Positions 47,368-60,425 of a stretch of 64,000 bases of DNA are shown here, in pieces. Numbering within the stretch: the stretch's first letter is position 1; each line of letters starts with the position of its first letter. Source of the stretch: Melastoma dodecandrum (lineage: Eukaryota > Streptophyta > Magnoliopsida > Myrtales > Melastomataceae); the NCBI GenBank assembly GCA_029817715.1, contig JARUPY010000088.1, forward strand, positions 1,674,001 to 1,738,000. Direction: 5' to 3'. The notes below the pieces were generated by a model. The model searched no databases. It had not been told where the DNA came from and saw only the letters and a list, made by a program, of their open reading frames with translations. A program made the translations under genes and the position numbers.

Positions 47368-49238
47368 ACGGGGCCACGCCACGCCACCGTGCTCCTTTCC
47401 TGTACGTCCACTGGGTTCGCTTTTCTCTCTCCATCGCAGTGGGAGGTAGTTATGGTAGTTATTAGTTAGGGTGGGGGAGGAAGTTTCATTCTTTGGGGCA
47501 TACTCTGTTTCTGTATACAGACAGAAGGTCGGTCCGGGGGGGGTGGGATGAAGTTAGAAGCGTCCATGTCGTCGTCGTCGTTTGTTATACTGTCCGCAAC
47601 TTCATTGTCTGAAAAGAAGAACGAAATTAGCTGTCTTTAAAGTATTGTTTTTTATCTTGGGTTTTGTTATTTGGAATTAGCGCTAACTTCAATGCCACAC
47701 ATGGAAAGAAATGAGTGGGATCGGAGAATAAAGGCAAAAAAAAGAAAGGAAGGAAGAATTGACGCGTTTGGTTTATTACAAAGGAGACCCACGTGTCCGT
47801 GATAGCGACTCCCCACCCCATTATTGTTACTACAACATGATGTTTTGTTACCCAAAGTGGGGCCTGACGTGAATAAAAGCCATTCATGGGATATAATAAT
47901 AACCTTAGGCCGACGACAAAATAATGTGCTTTCCTAAGTAGTACGTTGTTTTGTTTATTCACGAAATGACTCTCTCGAGCTACTGCTGCTCTCCGTGGTG
48001 TTCACGAGGCATGGAGCCCCCCCCCCCTCCCCCCCCCGGTTGCCTTCCTGCCGTGCACGACATAGTTATGGTCGTCGTCGTCGTCCGCGATATTATTTTG
48101 ATCGTCGCGTGTGCGCCCGTAGTTGCATGAACTGAATATGAAACCGTTCGTTACTCGACGAAAACGACATATTATATATATATTATTTCCATGACAATGG
48201 AAGACCGCGGACGCGATAGTTTGATTTAGATTGCCCACCCGACACACTCTTTGACTCTTTTGTTGTAAAGAATCCACCCCACCAACTAACAAAAATAAAG
48301 GATATTATATTTGAAAAAAAAAATGAAGTGGAGAAGTCATCGTAGAAAGAAAGGAAGGAATGATATTCTCCCCGCGCCTTGGACGATGATCGTTTAGGAA
48401 ACGCGATAAAATGGAACGAGAAGAGAAACTTTTCTTTCGAGAATATCGTGTTTTCCCATTCTTTCATTTAATCCCTCCACCGAATCCGGACATGGCATGA
48501 GTCATTATCGGTGGAAAATCTTTAACAGCCGTTTAATCAACGAAAGAAAAACCCGTCAAAATCTGGTGGACGAAAAGGGTTGACCGACTGACCACCCCTT
48601 TTTTGGAAATTTTAAGCGGCCGTCTGCAGACAAAGACAAGACATGACGTCGTCGTGACGTACTGACGACGTGCACATCGTCGTAGTTGGGTCGGATCGAT
48701 GGGAATCGGAGGAAATCGGGTGTGTGTGTTTTTAGGCCCATCCAAATTTTGGGGGCCTTCGGGAACAAAATATTGCAGTTGGTCTTGGTGAAATTCATGC
48801 GCATATATTAATAAGGAAATTTTACGGTTACAACAATTTACTAATTACAGTTCTAATTTCGAAGACTTTCATTTTAACCGCGACCATATAAATTCATAGT
48901 GAAAATTACTTCACCTAAACGCTTGCAATTAGGTGAAGTATCTCAATCATATATATACATTCGAGGATAAATTTGGCTCTCATGTCATTCATACCGAACG
49001 TTTTACTTAAGCTAATAAATAGGCAACTCTATATAAATATTTGGCCAGCCTTGTAACAAGTGTTACAAACCTTATATTAATATAATCTACCGCAACACGA
49101 CGGGCGTGGGAACTCAGGAATCTTCCCCGACAGCTTGCCATGGGAATCTAGTCCTGATTAGTTCCCGACTTGGTTGTTGCAGTTTATATACTTATTTAAG
49201 TTTATGACGTGCATCCCGATCGGGAGGCTCTCGACCAC
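47368..49238. other. intergenic region between DOMON-b561 and the SABATH gene
   Basis: 3' untranslated region to about 47640, then AT-rich DNA with a pure C run near 48017-48038, GTC trinucleotides near 47570 and 48071, and a TATAT run near 48173. Several minus-strand open frames (47627-48804) have no recognisable features. No gene supported. Confidence 0.45.
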
Positions 49239-50520
49239 ATGGCGACCCACCTCGCCATGAAAGGCGGCTGCGGCGACGACAGCTACGCGCGCAACTCCGA
49301 AATCCAGGTCCGCCGGGAATCATTCTGCCTCCTCTTCCTCCCCCATCTTTCCAAGCCATTGATTGAGATCCGGGATGTGTTTTTTTTTTTTTGTTCTGGC
49401 AGAGGACGTATATCTCCTGTTCGGTTCCGGTGCTCGAGAAGGCCCTCCTAGAGCTCTGCCGAGACCCTGATCTCCCCCCAGCGTTGACGATTGCAGACAT
49501 GGGCTGTTCCTCGGGACCCAACACTTTGAGGGCCGTTTACACGTGCATCAAGGTCGTGTACATGGAGTGCCGTCGGCTCGAGCGACCACACCCCGAGTTT
49601 TGCGTCTTACTGAACGATCTCCCCCTGAATGATTTCAACACCGTGTTCCGATCGCTCCCGGAGTTCCAACGCAGGATGAGGGAGGAGATGGGCAGTGGGT
49701 TCGGGCCGTGCTTTGTCATTGGCGTCCCTGGTTCATTTTATGGCAGGATCTTCCCTAGGGGCTCCCTGAATTTTGTGGTGTCGTCCACCAGCTTGCATTG
49801 GCTTTCTCGGGTGCCTGAGGAGATGACGAACACGCGTGACGTGGAATTCATAAACAAGGGGAAGGTGTACTTGTCGAAGTCGAGTCCTCGAGGGGTTGTC
49901 CAGGCCTACGAGAAGCAATTCAGGAGAGATTTCCATGTGTTTCTCGAGTCAAGAGGGGAGGAGATGGCAGACAGGGGACGCATGGTGGTGACGATGGGGG
50001 GGAGGAGGACGCCTGACCCAGCTGCCGACGAGAGCTGCCTCCTCTGGGACTACCTCGGAGAAGCTTTCCAGAGCCTGGTCAGGGAGGTAAGACTCGAGTC
50101 CTCTGTCTCGCCAATGGGGTAAGGGACGGAATCCCGACTGCTAAACTCGGCTTGGTGTTCTGGCAGGGACTGATCGAGGAGTCGAAGCTAGATTCTTACA
50201 ACACCCCTTACTACGGGCCGTACATCGAGGACCTGAAGGAACTCATAGAGACAGAAGGGTCCTTCCATGTCGATGGTGTCGAAATAGTCGCGGCCCCTTG
50301 GGACGCTGTGAATGGCGGCCGAAAGTGCGACAGGAAGGAGACATCCGAGACAACAGCGAAGGCGATGAGGGCTGTCCAGGAGTCCATGTTGGTGGCTCAT
50401 TTCGGGGACTCAATCCTGGACCCATTGTTCGAGAGGTTCGCGCAGATCATGGCTGCAGACTGGAAGGAGGTCGAGCACGTAAGTCTGGTGCTTTCTCTCG
50501 TCCGAAATCCACGGCCTTAA
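49239..50520 (+). CDS. SABATH-family carboxyl methyltransferase
   Basis: Three exons: 49239-49307, 49403-50086 and 50167-50520, 368 residues. It begins [20 protein letters not shown], the SABATH N-terminus. [12 protein letters not shown] (about 54-65) binds S-adenosylmethionine, and [25 protein letters not shown] and [13 protein letters not shown] follow in the normal order, with the substrate-side Trp in HWL. SABATH enzymes methylate carboxyl groups of hormones and volatiles such as salicylate, jasmonate, auxin or gibberellin; the substrate here cannot be told. In the last exon the frame runs through a GTAAGT-like word to the family-typical ending VLSLVR, so no further intron is needed. An ATG further upstream in frame was not seen. 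Confidence 0.9.
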
Positions 50521-51100
50521 AATTTCCAAGGTAAAGATTGATTACTAGGAAGTTTTCCATTTTCCTCCCTCTCTTATGTAATAATTCTTAATTACATGAT
50601 CGTATTTAATAAGAACCATTCAACCGTTGAAAATGAAAATATATAGTATATAATACTTTTACCTACAAATTCGAGCTTTTAGAACAGTTGGCGTTGACTG
50701 TTGTACAATAGTAGTATCATATGCAATTCAATCTTTCTCCTCGTCTCGCTTCCAAGAAAGCAAAAGTGGGTGAGTGTTGAAACAACTTATAAAAAAGATT
50801 GGATTGTCGAATCGGGCTGTGATTATCGGATGCAATTCAATCTTCTCCTCGTCTCACTTTCACGACAGCGAGAATGGAATCGTTACTGCATACAACACAG
50901 TTCATAAAATTTAGCATGAAAGAACATTTATATAATTGGAGAAGGCCACGGGACGACCTGGGATGTGAAAAAATTTATTCTTCGTGATTAACACAATGGA
51001 TTTGGGCTAGAAGATGTGAAGTTCCTTCGAAATGTTAGGAAATCAATGCGAATGGCGCTCACACAGGTACACGGATGAATGATTTATTTATTTTATTGCA
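50521..51100. other. intergenic, no gene seen
   Basis: SABATH 3' side, then AT-rich DNA. A near repeat occurs: the word CAATTCAATCTT with following CTCCTCGTCTC appears near 50721 and again near 50832. It may belong to the copia remnant to the right. Confidence 0.4.
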
Positions 51101-51940
51101 TCGGATTTGTACATTGATAAGATGAGCGGCAACAATACGGAGTCATTGTGGCATGCAAGGCTTGGTCATTTTAACTTGACTAAGCTAAAAAAGGTCATGA
51201 CTTAAAAAAGTGGAGTTTTGCCCGAAGCGTGGAAAATCCAAGATGAAGGAGTTTGTGAACGATGTCAATTTGGAAAGGCTTATAAACTTTCTTTCGATGA
51301 TCCGAGTTCAGAGTTCAAAGACCCGTTGGTATGAATTTATAGCGACTTAATGGGTCCAACTCGAGTAGTTTCTTACTCGAGTTACACTTATGTGTTCTTG
51401 TTTATGGATGATCACATGTGATTCATGTGGATTTACTTCATGAAGCATAAGTCGGAGATTCTCGAGATTCATCGAGTTAACGAAAATCATAGAAGGAGAG
51501 TTGGTGCAGTAAAATTCGAGTTCTACGAACAGAAAATTGAAGAGAACTTTGTTCAAGTGAGTTTCCCTCTTATTGTCACAAGAATGGTATTAGAAGAGAG
51601 TTTTTATGTTTGGAGATGCCGCAACAAAATAGGATGCTGGAATGAAAGATTAAACATGTTGTGTAAACATGAAAGGTGATTGTATACGAAGAGAGTTACG
51701 AGCGAAGGGTATGAGATGTATAGCTCATGTGATCAATTCGATACCGATTACTCCAGTCAATTTTAAGTCGTAGTTTGAGATATTATTTTAAGAAAGTACT
51801 GGTGGTGTTTGAATTCGGTGGCACATAAATATGTTGTATCTCATGATATCATAGATCTTGTTGTTTTGCATTCCACCGGTGTTCTTATGTTCAAAGGGGA
51901 AGATATCAAAAGCATGAATTTTCACTTATAAGTGGGTATT
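51101..51940 (+). mobile_element. copia integrase-region remnant
   Basis: Plus-strand frames show ESLWHARLGHFNLTKLKK and CERCQFGKAYKLSF (the HHCC zinc-binding part), then YSDLMGPTRV and SYTYVFLFMDDH, the start of the copia integrase core. Later pieces such as SHDIIDLVVLHSTGV-like text near 51840-51890 belong to the region between integrase and reverse transcriptase. Stops and gaps are frequent; no LTRs or reverse transcriptase remain. Confidence 0.8.
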
Positions 51941-52437
51941 CTAATCAACTAAGTTATAAGAATTTTTTTTTTATTTAGGTATTCTAAAAACATATTTATG
52001 TCTTACGTAAAAGAATAGGCGATGACTTTTTATGACACGCCATCTTTTCGTCGAAGATGAGTTTCAAAAATCGCCGTTACCTTTTTCACACGAAGATGAG
52101 TTTTTAAAATTTGTCTAAGTACGAAAAATACGTGACTTCAAAATACATGAGTTTAAGTAAATTAAATGACAGATTTAAAGCTGTAACCTCGTAAATTTAC
52201 AAACAATTCGAGATTTTTTTTTTTAAATTAAGTATATTTCCGTACGCTAATTATAACGTATCCACGGATCGGAGTTCATCCATTGCGTTCCTTTTTATTC
52301 TGCCGTATATTCTTCTTTCTCCTCCTCCTCCTGCCCGTTGGCGTTGTGCGTTTTGCCTTTCTTTCTCCGGGGACACGAAACACGGTGGGGGAATCGAATC
52401 GGATCCCAAATCTCGGAAACCCTAATCGAGGGAAAGG
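51941..52437. other. upstream region of the lipase gene
   Basis: AT-rich DNA to 52260, then a pyrimidine-rich 5' leader with AAACCCTAATCGAG near 52418-52431, just before the ATG. Confidence 0.45.
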
Positions 52438-55400
52438 ATGGATGCGATGCAAGCAAGGGTGGAGACGTGGATAAAGGACCAGACGAGCAGGATCATGAAG
52501 GTGACGTGGGGACCGCAGCAGTGGCAGTGGCGGTTGAGGTGGTGGCCGCCATGGACGACGACAGAGCAGTGGGAGCGGAAGAAGCGCCTCCACCTCGAGT
52601 TCGAGCGGAGGAAGAAGCAGCTCCACCAGCTCTGCCTCGCCCTCAGGGTCGATTCCGTCTCCGATCTCCAGGAGATCCTCTGTTGTATGGTCCTCTCCGA
52701 GTGCGTCTACAAGGTCCGTCCCCGCGACAAGTGCCTACTTGGGTTTCTTTGTCCGGTTCTTTCGCGTGTTTGTTTATGTTGGTCTCGTGGTTTGGCTGAT
52801 GAATCTTTTCTGCTTGGACGAGCGATTGGATTTTCCATTGGCAGCGGCTCCAGGACATTGTCGCTGAATGTTTAGGCATTATCGTGTAGGTGAAATAGGA
52901 AGTTTAGCGAACTTCTAAAAGCACCGGAAGTGTTCCTACACTATTCTTGGGAACTCTCATTATGCTGCGATGCTTATCGGCTGTGTCCATTTATCCGTAT
53001 CCATTATCATGTATGAGACATATTCTATGTCTTTGTATGTGTTGTGTAAATATTTTGGAGTCGAATTCTGATAGACTGAAAATTCAAATGGTACGGGACT
53101 CGTATAGTTGTTTGCATCTGGTTTTCCATTATGAACAAGCTCCTTTGCCTTTTATGTTTTTCCCCCAAGGTGTACTTGTACTCTTCTAGTAAATGAAGCC
53201 AGAGCAGCAGAAGAAAAATTTTAACCTCAGTGTGCTTCTCTTTGACAGAGACCTGCTGCGGAGCTTGTTCGAGCTGTAAATAAATTTAAGGCAGACTTTG
53301 GTGGACAAGTTATTTCTTTAGAGCGCGTTCAACCTTCAGCTGATCATGTTCCCCATAGGTGACACTAGATTTATCATGAAATATGCCAGTGATCACCTAG
53401 TATTTATGGAAATAAAATCTCAAAACTTGAGTTTGGATCTTCTAATGAATGGTGCAGTATTAGTATATTTACTCGTGTACAGTATCTACTGCCTAAGAGT
53501 GATTTGATATCTTGCAATGTTTTCTGTTTGATAGAAGAGGAAGCCATGTCCTTTTGGAGCCTACCAGGCGACTATGATGTTACCTTTATCTATAAACACA
53601 ATACGGGCTCAAATATTGGTGGCTAAATTCTTTTTTGCATTAGTTTCGAAAAATTCTGGTCCATTTTTGGCCTAAGGTTCATAATTGTTGATGTGTTGTA
53701 TTGATCCATACAGCCTCTGGCTTTAATGTTTGGTAGCTTAGTTGTGCTTGTAGTTTCTTAACTGCTTACTGGTGCAGGTACTTGTTGGCCGAGGCTGGTG
53801 ATACATTGTTCGCCTCTTTCATTGGCACCAAGCAATATAAGTAAGTTGAAGATGTCGATGTCCATGCTGCTTTTGTTTTGCCGGTTTCTGATGGTGGTGT
53901 CCCCATTTGCACATTGAAGGGATGTCATGGCTGATGCTAATATATTTCAAGGTGCTCTATTTCCCGATGATATGGGGGGCACTGAGGGAAATGAAGCTGC
54001 TGATTCAGAGGTAGTCAATGTTCCGAAGAGAAATGTCGAGAATTCAACAAGTTCTGTGGAGCCTAAGCTTAGAAAACCAAATGAATTAGCTAAACCAGCA
54101 GCTCACCGGGTAAGCCAAAAGTATGTTTCACATGCATGTTGTCTTGCCTTAAATCAATTGGGTTTTTTATTTTGATTACTGAACTGTTCATGTGTATGAT
54201 AACCTAACCATGCTGAAAAATTTAGCTCTGAAAAACATTTCAGGGATTCATGGCTCGTGCTAAAGGAATACCAGCACTGGAGCTGTACCGTCTTGCTCAG
54301 AAAAAGAAGAGGAAACTTGTATTATGTGGGCATTCACTTGGTGGTGCAGTAAGTATTAACAACTTTTGTTTTTTTATGAACAATGTACCTCGCAAATGCC
54401 GCCTTCTTCGATGTAACTAATCTTTCCCTGAATTTAGGTGGCAGCACTGGCTACACTTGCTATTTTAAGAGTCATATCTGCTTCCTCTTCATCCAAAGAA
54501 AGTGAAAAGGTTCCTATTAAATGTATAACATTCTCACAACCGCCTGTTGGAAACGCTGCTCTGAGAGAGTATGTTCCGAAATCTCCTTATTGTTTTGGCC
54601 TCGGGTACTTTCATATCTGTAAAATTTACAAAACTATAATGCGTTGAAGAGCATGCTGTAGCTCTGAGATGAGTGATGAACTTGCTTTTCCTATTTACTA
54701 TCCTGGAGTTGTAAATAGCTGATGCTTTTAGTATGTAAATTTTTGTCTCAGCTATGTCAATTCAAAGGGATGGAAGGACCACTTTAGGAGCTACTGCATC
54801 CCTGAAGATTTGGTGCCCCGTATATTGTCTCCAGCTTATTTTCATCATTATAATTCGCAGAGCCCATTGGCAGCCACTGAAAGTAAAGCTGATTCCTCTA
54901 ATGAATCTGCATCAAGTCACAGTAATGGGACTGAAAAGATGAAGGAAGAAAACGAGCAACTTGTAATAGGTTTAGGCCCTGTTCAGAACTCTTTTTGGAG
55001 ACTGTCAAAGCTTGTTCCACTGGAAAGTGTTCGGAGGAAACTCAGCACACCCAGAGGGGTTCCTGGGGCCTCTCGTTCCACATTAGCTAACAGTTCTGTC
55101 GCTCCTGAAGATGAAACAATCGAGCCCCAATCTCTCGAGATTCAAGAAGGCTCTGATGGAGTCTCTTTGAAGCCTTTGTCTGACTTAGATCAGACTTACT
55201 CAGATAAACCGATGCAAGGTAAGGCCCTGCGTAAAGTCAACAAGAAAGCTGGAGATAGCAGAAGATGGCGTGGGGTACCCTATTTACCTTCATATGTACC
55301 ATTTGGACAGGTATTTCAAAGTGTTGAGTTTCTGCAATATTTTTGCTTACCATGGATTAGTGTGCGAATGTTGTAACTATAAAATCATCCTTTTATTGGC

Positions 55401-58400
55401 ATGTAGCCCTTTTGTGAATAGTTGCAAGGTTAAGGTGCATACATATATATAAATCCTCCCAAGCATCACATTACCCTGGCATGCTTTTTCTCTTTTACTT
55501 ACCTGGACACATTGAGCTATGTGAGCATGTTGCAATATGCTGTATTGGGGTGATCCAAAGATGTTTGCCTATTGCTGGGATGGTATCATCTGCTTATAAG
55601 TGACTTCAACCTTTTAAATGGAAAGACCTTAGCCTATCGTGGAGTAACATTGCCACATAGTCCTCATTATAATTGTTACATCTAAATGTCAAGTCTCTTG
55701 AAGTGCTTCAATTTTGCAGTCCAATTCCAGTGGTTTATTCTTCTGTTTCAACTGTGGAAACTATTTATAAAAATTATTCTGCGTCATTAGTTCCCGGTAT
55801 TGAAAAAGTGGTCATGGCTATCGGATCTTTCACTTGACCATATTAACTTAAAGTCAGATTGTGTAGTTTGTGATGAACGTCTTCTCATTCTCACAGCTAT
55901 ATCTTCTTGGAAATTCATCAGTTGAAGCTCTCTCAGGATCGGAGTATTTAAAGCTTACATCGGTATGAGTTTCCTTCACCGTACAACTTTTTCCTAAGTG
56001 CAAATGTCACATGGAGTGATGTTTTTAAAAGGTCTCTTGCATTTTGGCTTCTCTCACTTTTTTTGCTTCTTCTGGCAAAGACATTTTCAGGTTAAATCTG
56101 TGATTGCAGAGGTTAGAGAACGATTTCAATCACATTCTATGAAGTCTTATCGATCACGGTTCCAAAGGTAACTAAAATGGACCTCTTTTCACTCTAAAAA
56201 ATTTGAAGCCGGTTAGGCGGGATGATTTGCTCTTGCCCTAAACTTCTCATTGATTATTATAATTGCTTTCATTTTGTGGTAAACTTCTTGAGCTATCTTG
56301 GAAAAGGGTTTTCCATGCATAGATATGGGCAGGACTCTTATTTGAGGCAGTGCCATATGACCTGGCATTTCCTTGCTATGTTTTTAGCTTGAAAGCCGAG
56401 GAATACTGGTCTTGAACTGTAAGACGTCTTATTTCTTTGCAGGATCTTCGATCTGTGTATGAGTGATGATGCATTGAGTTTTCCAGGAATGGATCAATTT
56501 CAGCAGTTGCCTAATTTAAAGCAATGGCTTGGCCTGATTGTTGCTGGTTCTGTAGAATTAGGCCATATTGTCGAGGCTCCTGTTATTCGATCAGCTACTT
56601 CAATTGTTCCACTTGGTTGGAGCGGCCTTCTGGGAGGAAAAAGCGCTGAACCATTCAAAGTTGATATTGCTGGTTTTGGATTGCATGTCTGCTCACTAGT
56701 TCATGCTCAAGTAAATGGGATCTGGTATGTCATCATTTGCTTCTTTTTTTATGAAAATCATTTGCTTGTTTGGTTGCACTTCAAATATTTTGCTTTACTT
56801 GTCTGGGACCGAGCATTTGAGATGCCTTTTGCGATCAGATTTGTCGATTCTCCAATTGCTTTCTTTAGCCTTGGATCATGATTGTCCTTTTGTGACATCC
56901 GTGATGGTAGAACTTCATTTTTTGACTAGTAATTCTGTAAAACCATAAAACATGGACAATTCATCAATATCATCTCTGTGTCTTCTCGGCCTTATTTAGT
57001 CATTATCAATAATAATGTCTTGGCTCCTTCCATTATCCCAAGGGATAAACTGTGCTTCCTTACGCGGAAAGCTGTCTCCGCAGACATATTGCTGATAATT
57101 TCTGTGCTCGAATGCTTTTATGTAACTATTGATGGTTGACTGTCCTACCTTCTGAAACTATTTAGGTGCTCAACCACGGTTGAAACTTTCCCGTCACAAC
57201 CATCACAAGATTCAGGTCTTGGAGAACATGAATTGCAAAAAATGCGAGTTTTAGTGGGCCCTCCGCTTAAACGGCAGCCAAAACATCATCTTGCAGGGAA
57301 TCCCATAATGCCTGCATTTTCTTCCATTAATTCTGAGTATGCCAAAACTGAAAATGTTGAAGACTCCAGTTCACCTCACGGGAACTTGAACTATTCAGAA
57401 GATTTAGTTAACCTCCATATATTTTGCACTAGTGACTTTACTACAGTCTCAAAGGAAGTTCATCTCAGAACACGCAGGGTCCGATTACTTGGCCTTGAGG
57501 TACTTGATGATTTCTGTCGTGCTTTACTACAAATGGTCTAGTCAAATGATGATTGGATCTGCTGAACGGAAATTCATATTAGTAGGATCTCTTGATTTGT
57601 GCAGGGCGCTGGTAAAACTTCTCTTTTCAAGGCAATAATGGGACTCAGTAGAAAAACCCCTCTTTCTAATATCGAAAACCTACTTTTAGAGCCTGATATT
57701 CAAGAAGCTATTTCTGGCGGGGTTTGTTTCTCGGATTCGACTGGGGTTAATCTGCAGGTTCGATTATTACAACTTTGGTTTTGTGCATCTGATTAGCATA
57801 TTGAAGGATACATGAGACCTCATGTTGAATTTTTTAACAATTGTGTGTTTGTTTTGCTGCAAGTAATTGTGGTCCTGGGCTGGTATTGTCTGGCTTAGTA
57901 GTCTATTGTTGACTTGTGCATTGAACATCTGGCCTGTTATGAATTAAGATCGTATTACTGTATGAGTTAAAATTCCTTGAAAGCTTGTTCATTAGCATTG
58001 CAGTGGACTAAGTCTTTTCTAGTTAATGAGATGTGGAATCGTAATTTTACTCTCTTATTATTCAGTTAGGTCCTGCTTTCTAGCTTTTGCAACTTGCAAG
58101 GATTAATCTCTGCTTTGGACTCTGAATTATCTGGTCTTCAATTATCCTTGCAGGATCTTAGGAGGGAGACTTCTCGTTTTAGGGATGAATTGTGGAAAGG
58201 AATTCGGGACCTTAGTCGTAAGACTGATCTAGTTGTGCTAGTTCATAATTTATCTCATCGAGTAGCTCAATATAGCAGTCCCAGCGTATCCGACAAGAAA
58301 CCAGCTCTTTCCCTCCTGCTTGAAGAGGCAAAAGCTCTCGGAGTCCCTTGGATCCTTGCCATCACGAACAAGTTTTCTGTTAGTGCACACCAGCAAAAAG

Positions 58401-58977
58401 CTGCTATCGAAGCCGTTCTTCAGGAATATCACGCAACGCCAAGCCATGCTGAAGTTGTCAATTCTTGTCCTTATGTCATGCCTGGTGCTGCAACAGCCTC
58501 TTTCTCTTGGAGTACAGCTGCTGGAAATGCCGATGCAAAATTAGGCTGGCAAAGGCTTGCCTTCTCTCCAATGAAACTCGTCTGGATGCCATTCCAGAGG
58601 AAAGAGACGATATTGCCCATCGAGGGTGTAAACTCTCTCTGCAATCTCGTCCACAGGGTCCTCCGCAGCCATGAGGAGGCCTCTCTGGAGGTATGGAGTC
58701 TTCACGAGGTCTATCAAATAGGGTTCGACCTAAATAATAAGCTTTAATGGTCTCTACTCTTCTTAACCAAGCTGTACTTTGATTTTGTCCAAAGGAACTC
58801 GCGAGGGAAAGGCTTTTGGTGGAACTGGCTCGAGATCGTGCCACGGCAGTAAGTGCCAAAGATCGCGAAGCTAAATCCTCTTTGTCGGCCGCGACCGTAG
58901 GGGCCTCACTGGGAGCTGGACTCGGCATTGTTTTGGCCGTGGTGATGGGTGCTGCATCCGCCTTGAGGAAGCCCTAG
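52438..58977 (+). CDS. large class-3 lipase with a C-terminal P-loop domain and membrane tail
   Basis: Fourteen exons: 52438-52713, 53249-53358, 53778-53840, 53920-54109, 54244-54348, 54438-54568, 54752-55310, 55897-55962, 56091-56167, 56443-56724, 57166-57499, 57605-57757, 58154-58690, 58795-58977. All join in frame to 1,021 residues. The lipase part has VLCGHSLGGAVAALATLAIL, with Ser of GHSLG near residue 244, and HFRSYCIPEDLVPRILSP supplying the likely Asp. A loosely ordered Ser-rich linker follows. The second half has a Walker A motif GLEGAGKTSLF (about 729-738) and RKTDLVVLVHNLSH, like a GTPase of the AIG1/dynamin-like kind. The C-terminus has a charged helix and one hydrophobic segment (GLGIVLAVVMGAA). 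It resembles Arabidopsis At3g07400 (about 1,000 residues, from memory). Substrate and nucleotide use are unknown. Confidence 0.93.
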
Positions 58978-59282
58978 TATTTTCGCTGCTGGCAAGCCAC
59001 TGTAAGTAGCTTGCTATATCGCTTCGGGGACAGGGGTCTAGATTTGGCTTCAGACCACTTAGTCCGACCCATATTTTTTCGTGTAAATTAGTAATTTGCT
59101 TTATTCCACTCCTGAGACCGACTCTTGGGCAAATTAATGCAATGTTGTTCCTCAGTTTTTCTTAAACTGCTGATTAATTATTCTGCATGATTTGGTCAGT
59201 GGTAAGACCTTACAAACTCATTGAAACTGGCTGGGTTTAAGAAAATGTTGGAAAATCCATCGATCGGGAAGTGATAGACTCA
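58978..59282. other. convergent 3' ends of the lipase and RABA5 genes
   Basis: About 300 bases separate the two stop codons, so the transcripts' 3' ends probably lie close together or overlap. Confidence 0.5.
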
Positions 59283-60039
59283 TCATCTGGAACAGCAGGA
59301 GTAATGGCCAGTCTTGGGATCCGGTTCGTTCTTCGCAAGCATGACTCGGTCTACTGACAGTTCAGCCTTGTAAGAATCCGAGTTCAGGATCTTCCTGCTG
59401 ATGGTGTTGTAGATCTCCCGGATGACAATCTCGAACGACATCTGGACGTTTGTCGAATCGAGCGCGGACGTCTCCATGAAGAACAGTCCCTCCGATTCGG
59501 CCAGGGCCCGACCTTCCTCCGTGCTCACCTCCCTGATGTTGTCCAGGTCTCGCTTGTTCCCAACCAGCATCCTCGCCACTGACGTGTCGCAGTGAGCTGC
59601 GCTGGAATAACCAAAGTCAGCCGCGATTCGAATGCAAGCGCCAATGATTTAACTACGCTACTTAACTGTCGAGCTCGTCGAGCCATCGCTTGACGCTGTC
59701 AAATGTCGACCTACGAGTAATGTCGTAGACGACTAAGGCTCCGAAGGCTCCACGGTAGTAAGCGGAGGTGACGGCGCGGAACCTTTCCTGACCGGCGGTG
59801 TCCCAGATCTGGGCCTTGACCTCCTTGCCGTCGATGTCGAGGGCCTGGGTCTGGAACTCGACGCCGATGGTAGCCTTAGCATTGAGGTCGAACTCGTCGC
59901 GAGCGAACCGGGAAAGCAGGTTGGACTTGCCGACGGCAGAGTCGCCGATCAAGACTATCTTGAAGAGGTAGTCCTCCCCTTCGTCGTCGTCGTCGTCCTC
60001 TCGTCCTGGTTCTCTCCCATTCTTCCTCCTCCCCCCCAT
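59283..60039 (-). CDS. RABA5: Rab GTPase of the RABA5 (Rab11) group
   Basis: Two exons, 59667-60039 and 59283-59596, 228 residues. G1 box GDSAVGKSN (about 32-40), switch [28 protein letters not shown] for G3, GNKRDL for G4 and ETSALDST for G5. It ends CCSR, a double-cysteine prenylation tail. The effector and RABSF sequences ([28 protein letters not shown]) fit the RABA5 clade, which acts at the trans-Golgi network and endosomes in secretion to the surface. The N-terminus is longer than usual, with a basic segment and a run of five Asp before the fold. The promoter must lie in the 386 bases up to the next gene's stop. Confidence 0.95.
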
Positions 60040-60425
60040 CCGTCAGTCTCCTTCGCTGTGGTTGTTCTGTGGTAAAGGATTCTAAGCAAAGACGAGGTTT
60101 AATGGAGGCGCGGAAGTGCGTGTTGGATAGAATGGGGGAGGAGCGTGGAGGCGCCGACTTTCGGACAGACAGGCGTGATTTCCGGGGGCAAAAGTGGGTT
60201 TTGTCCTTTTTATCCTCAATTGTCCAAAAAGATTTTAAAGAAAAAAATTGATGCCGTGAATTTCGAGGGTTTTAGAAAGAGGAGAATTTCTTGATTTCGC
60301 TTTCTTCCAGTTGATTGCGTTATATTTAATTCATGTACAATATTTTTTTTTTTTTGCATCGGCAATCTTCTTGGGTTAGGAGTTGCAGGTTGGGATTGGT
60401 GCCTTGGTCTTGGACGATTATTAGC
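60040..60425 (-). promoter_or_regulatory. short spacer containing the RABA5 promoter
   Basis: 386 bases between the RABA5 ATG and the stop of the asparaginyl-tRNA synthetase-like gene, both leftward. It must contain the RABA5 promoter and leader and the upstream gene's 3' end. A T run stands near 60344-60355. Confidence 0.5.

Noticed and set aside
47049..47465. Alternative plus frame over the last DOMON-b561 exon
   Set aside because: Shadow frame; the b561 helices and HHGLGY motif lie in the other phase.
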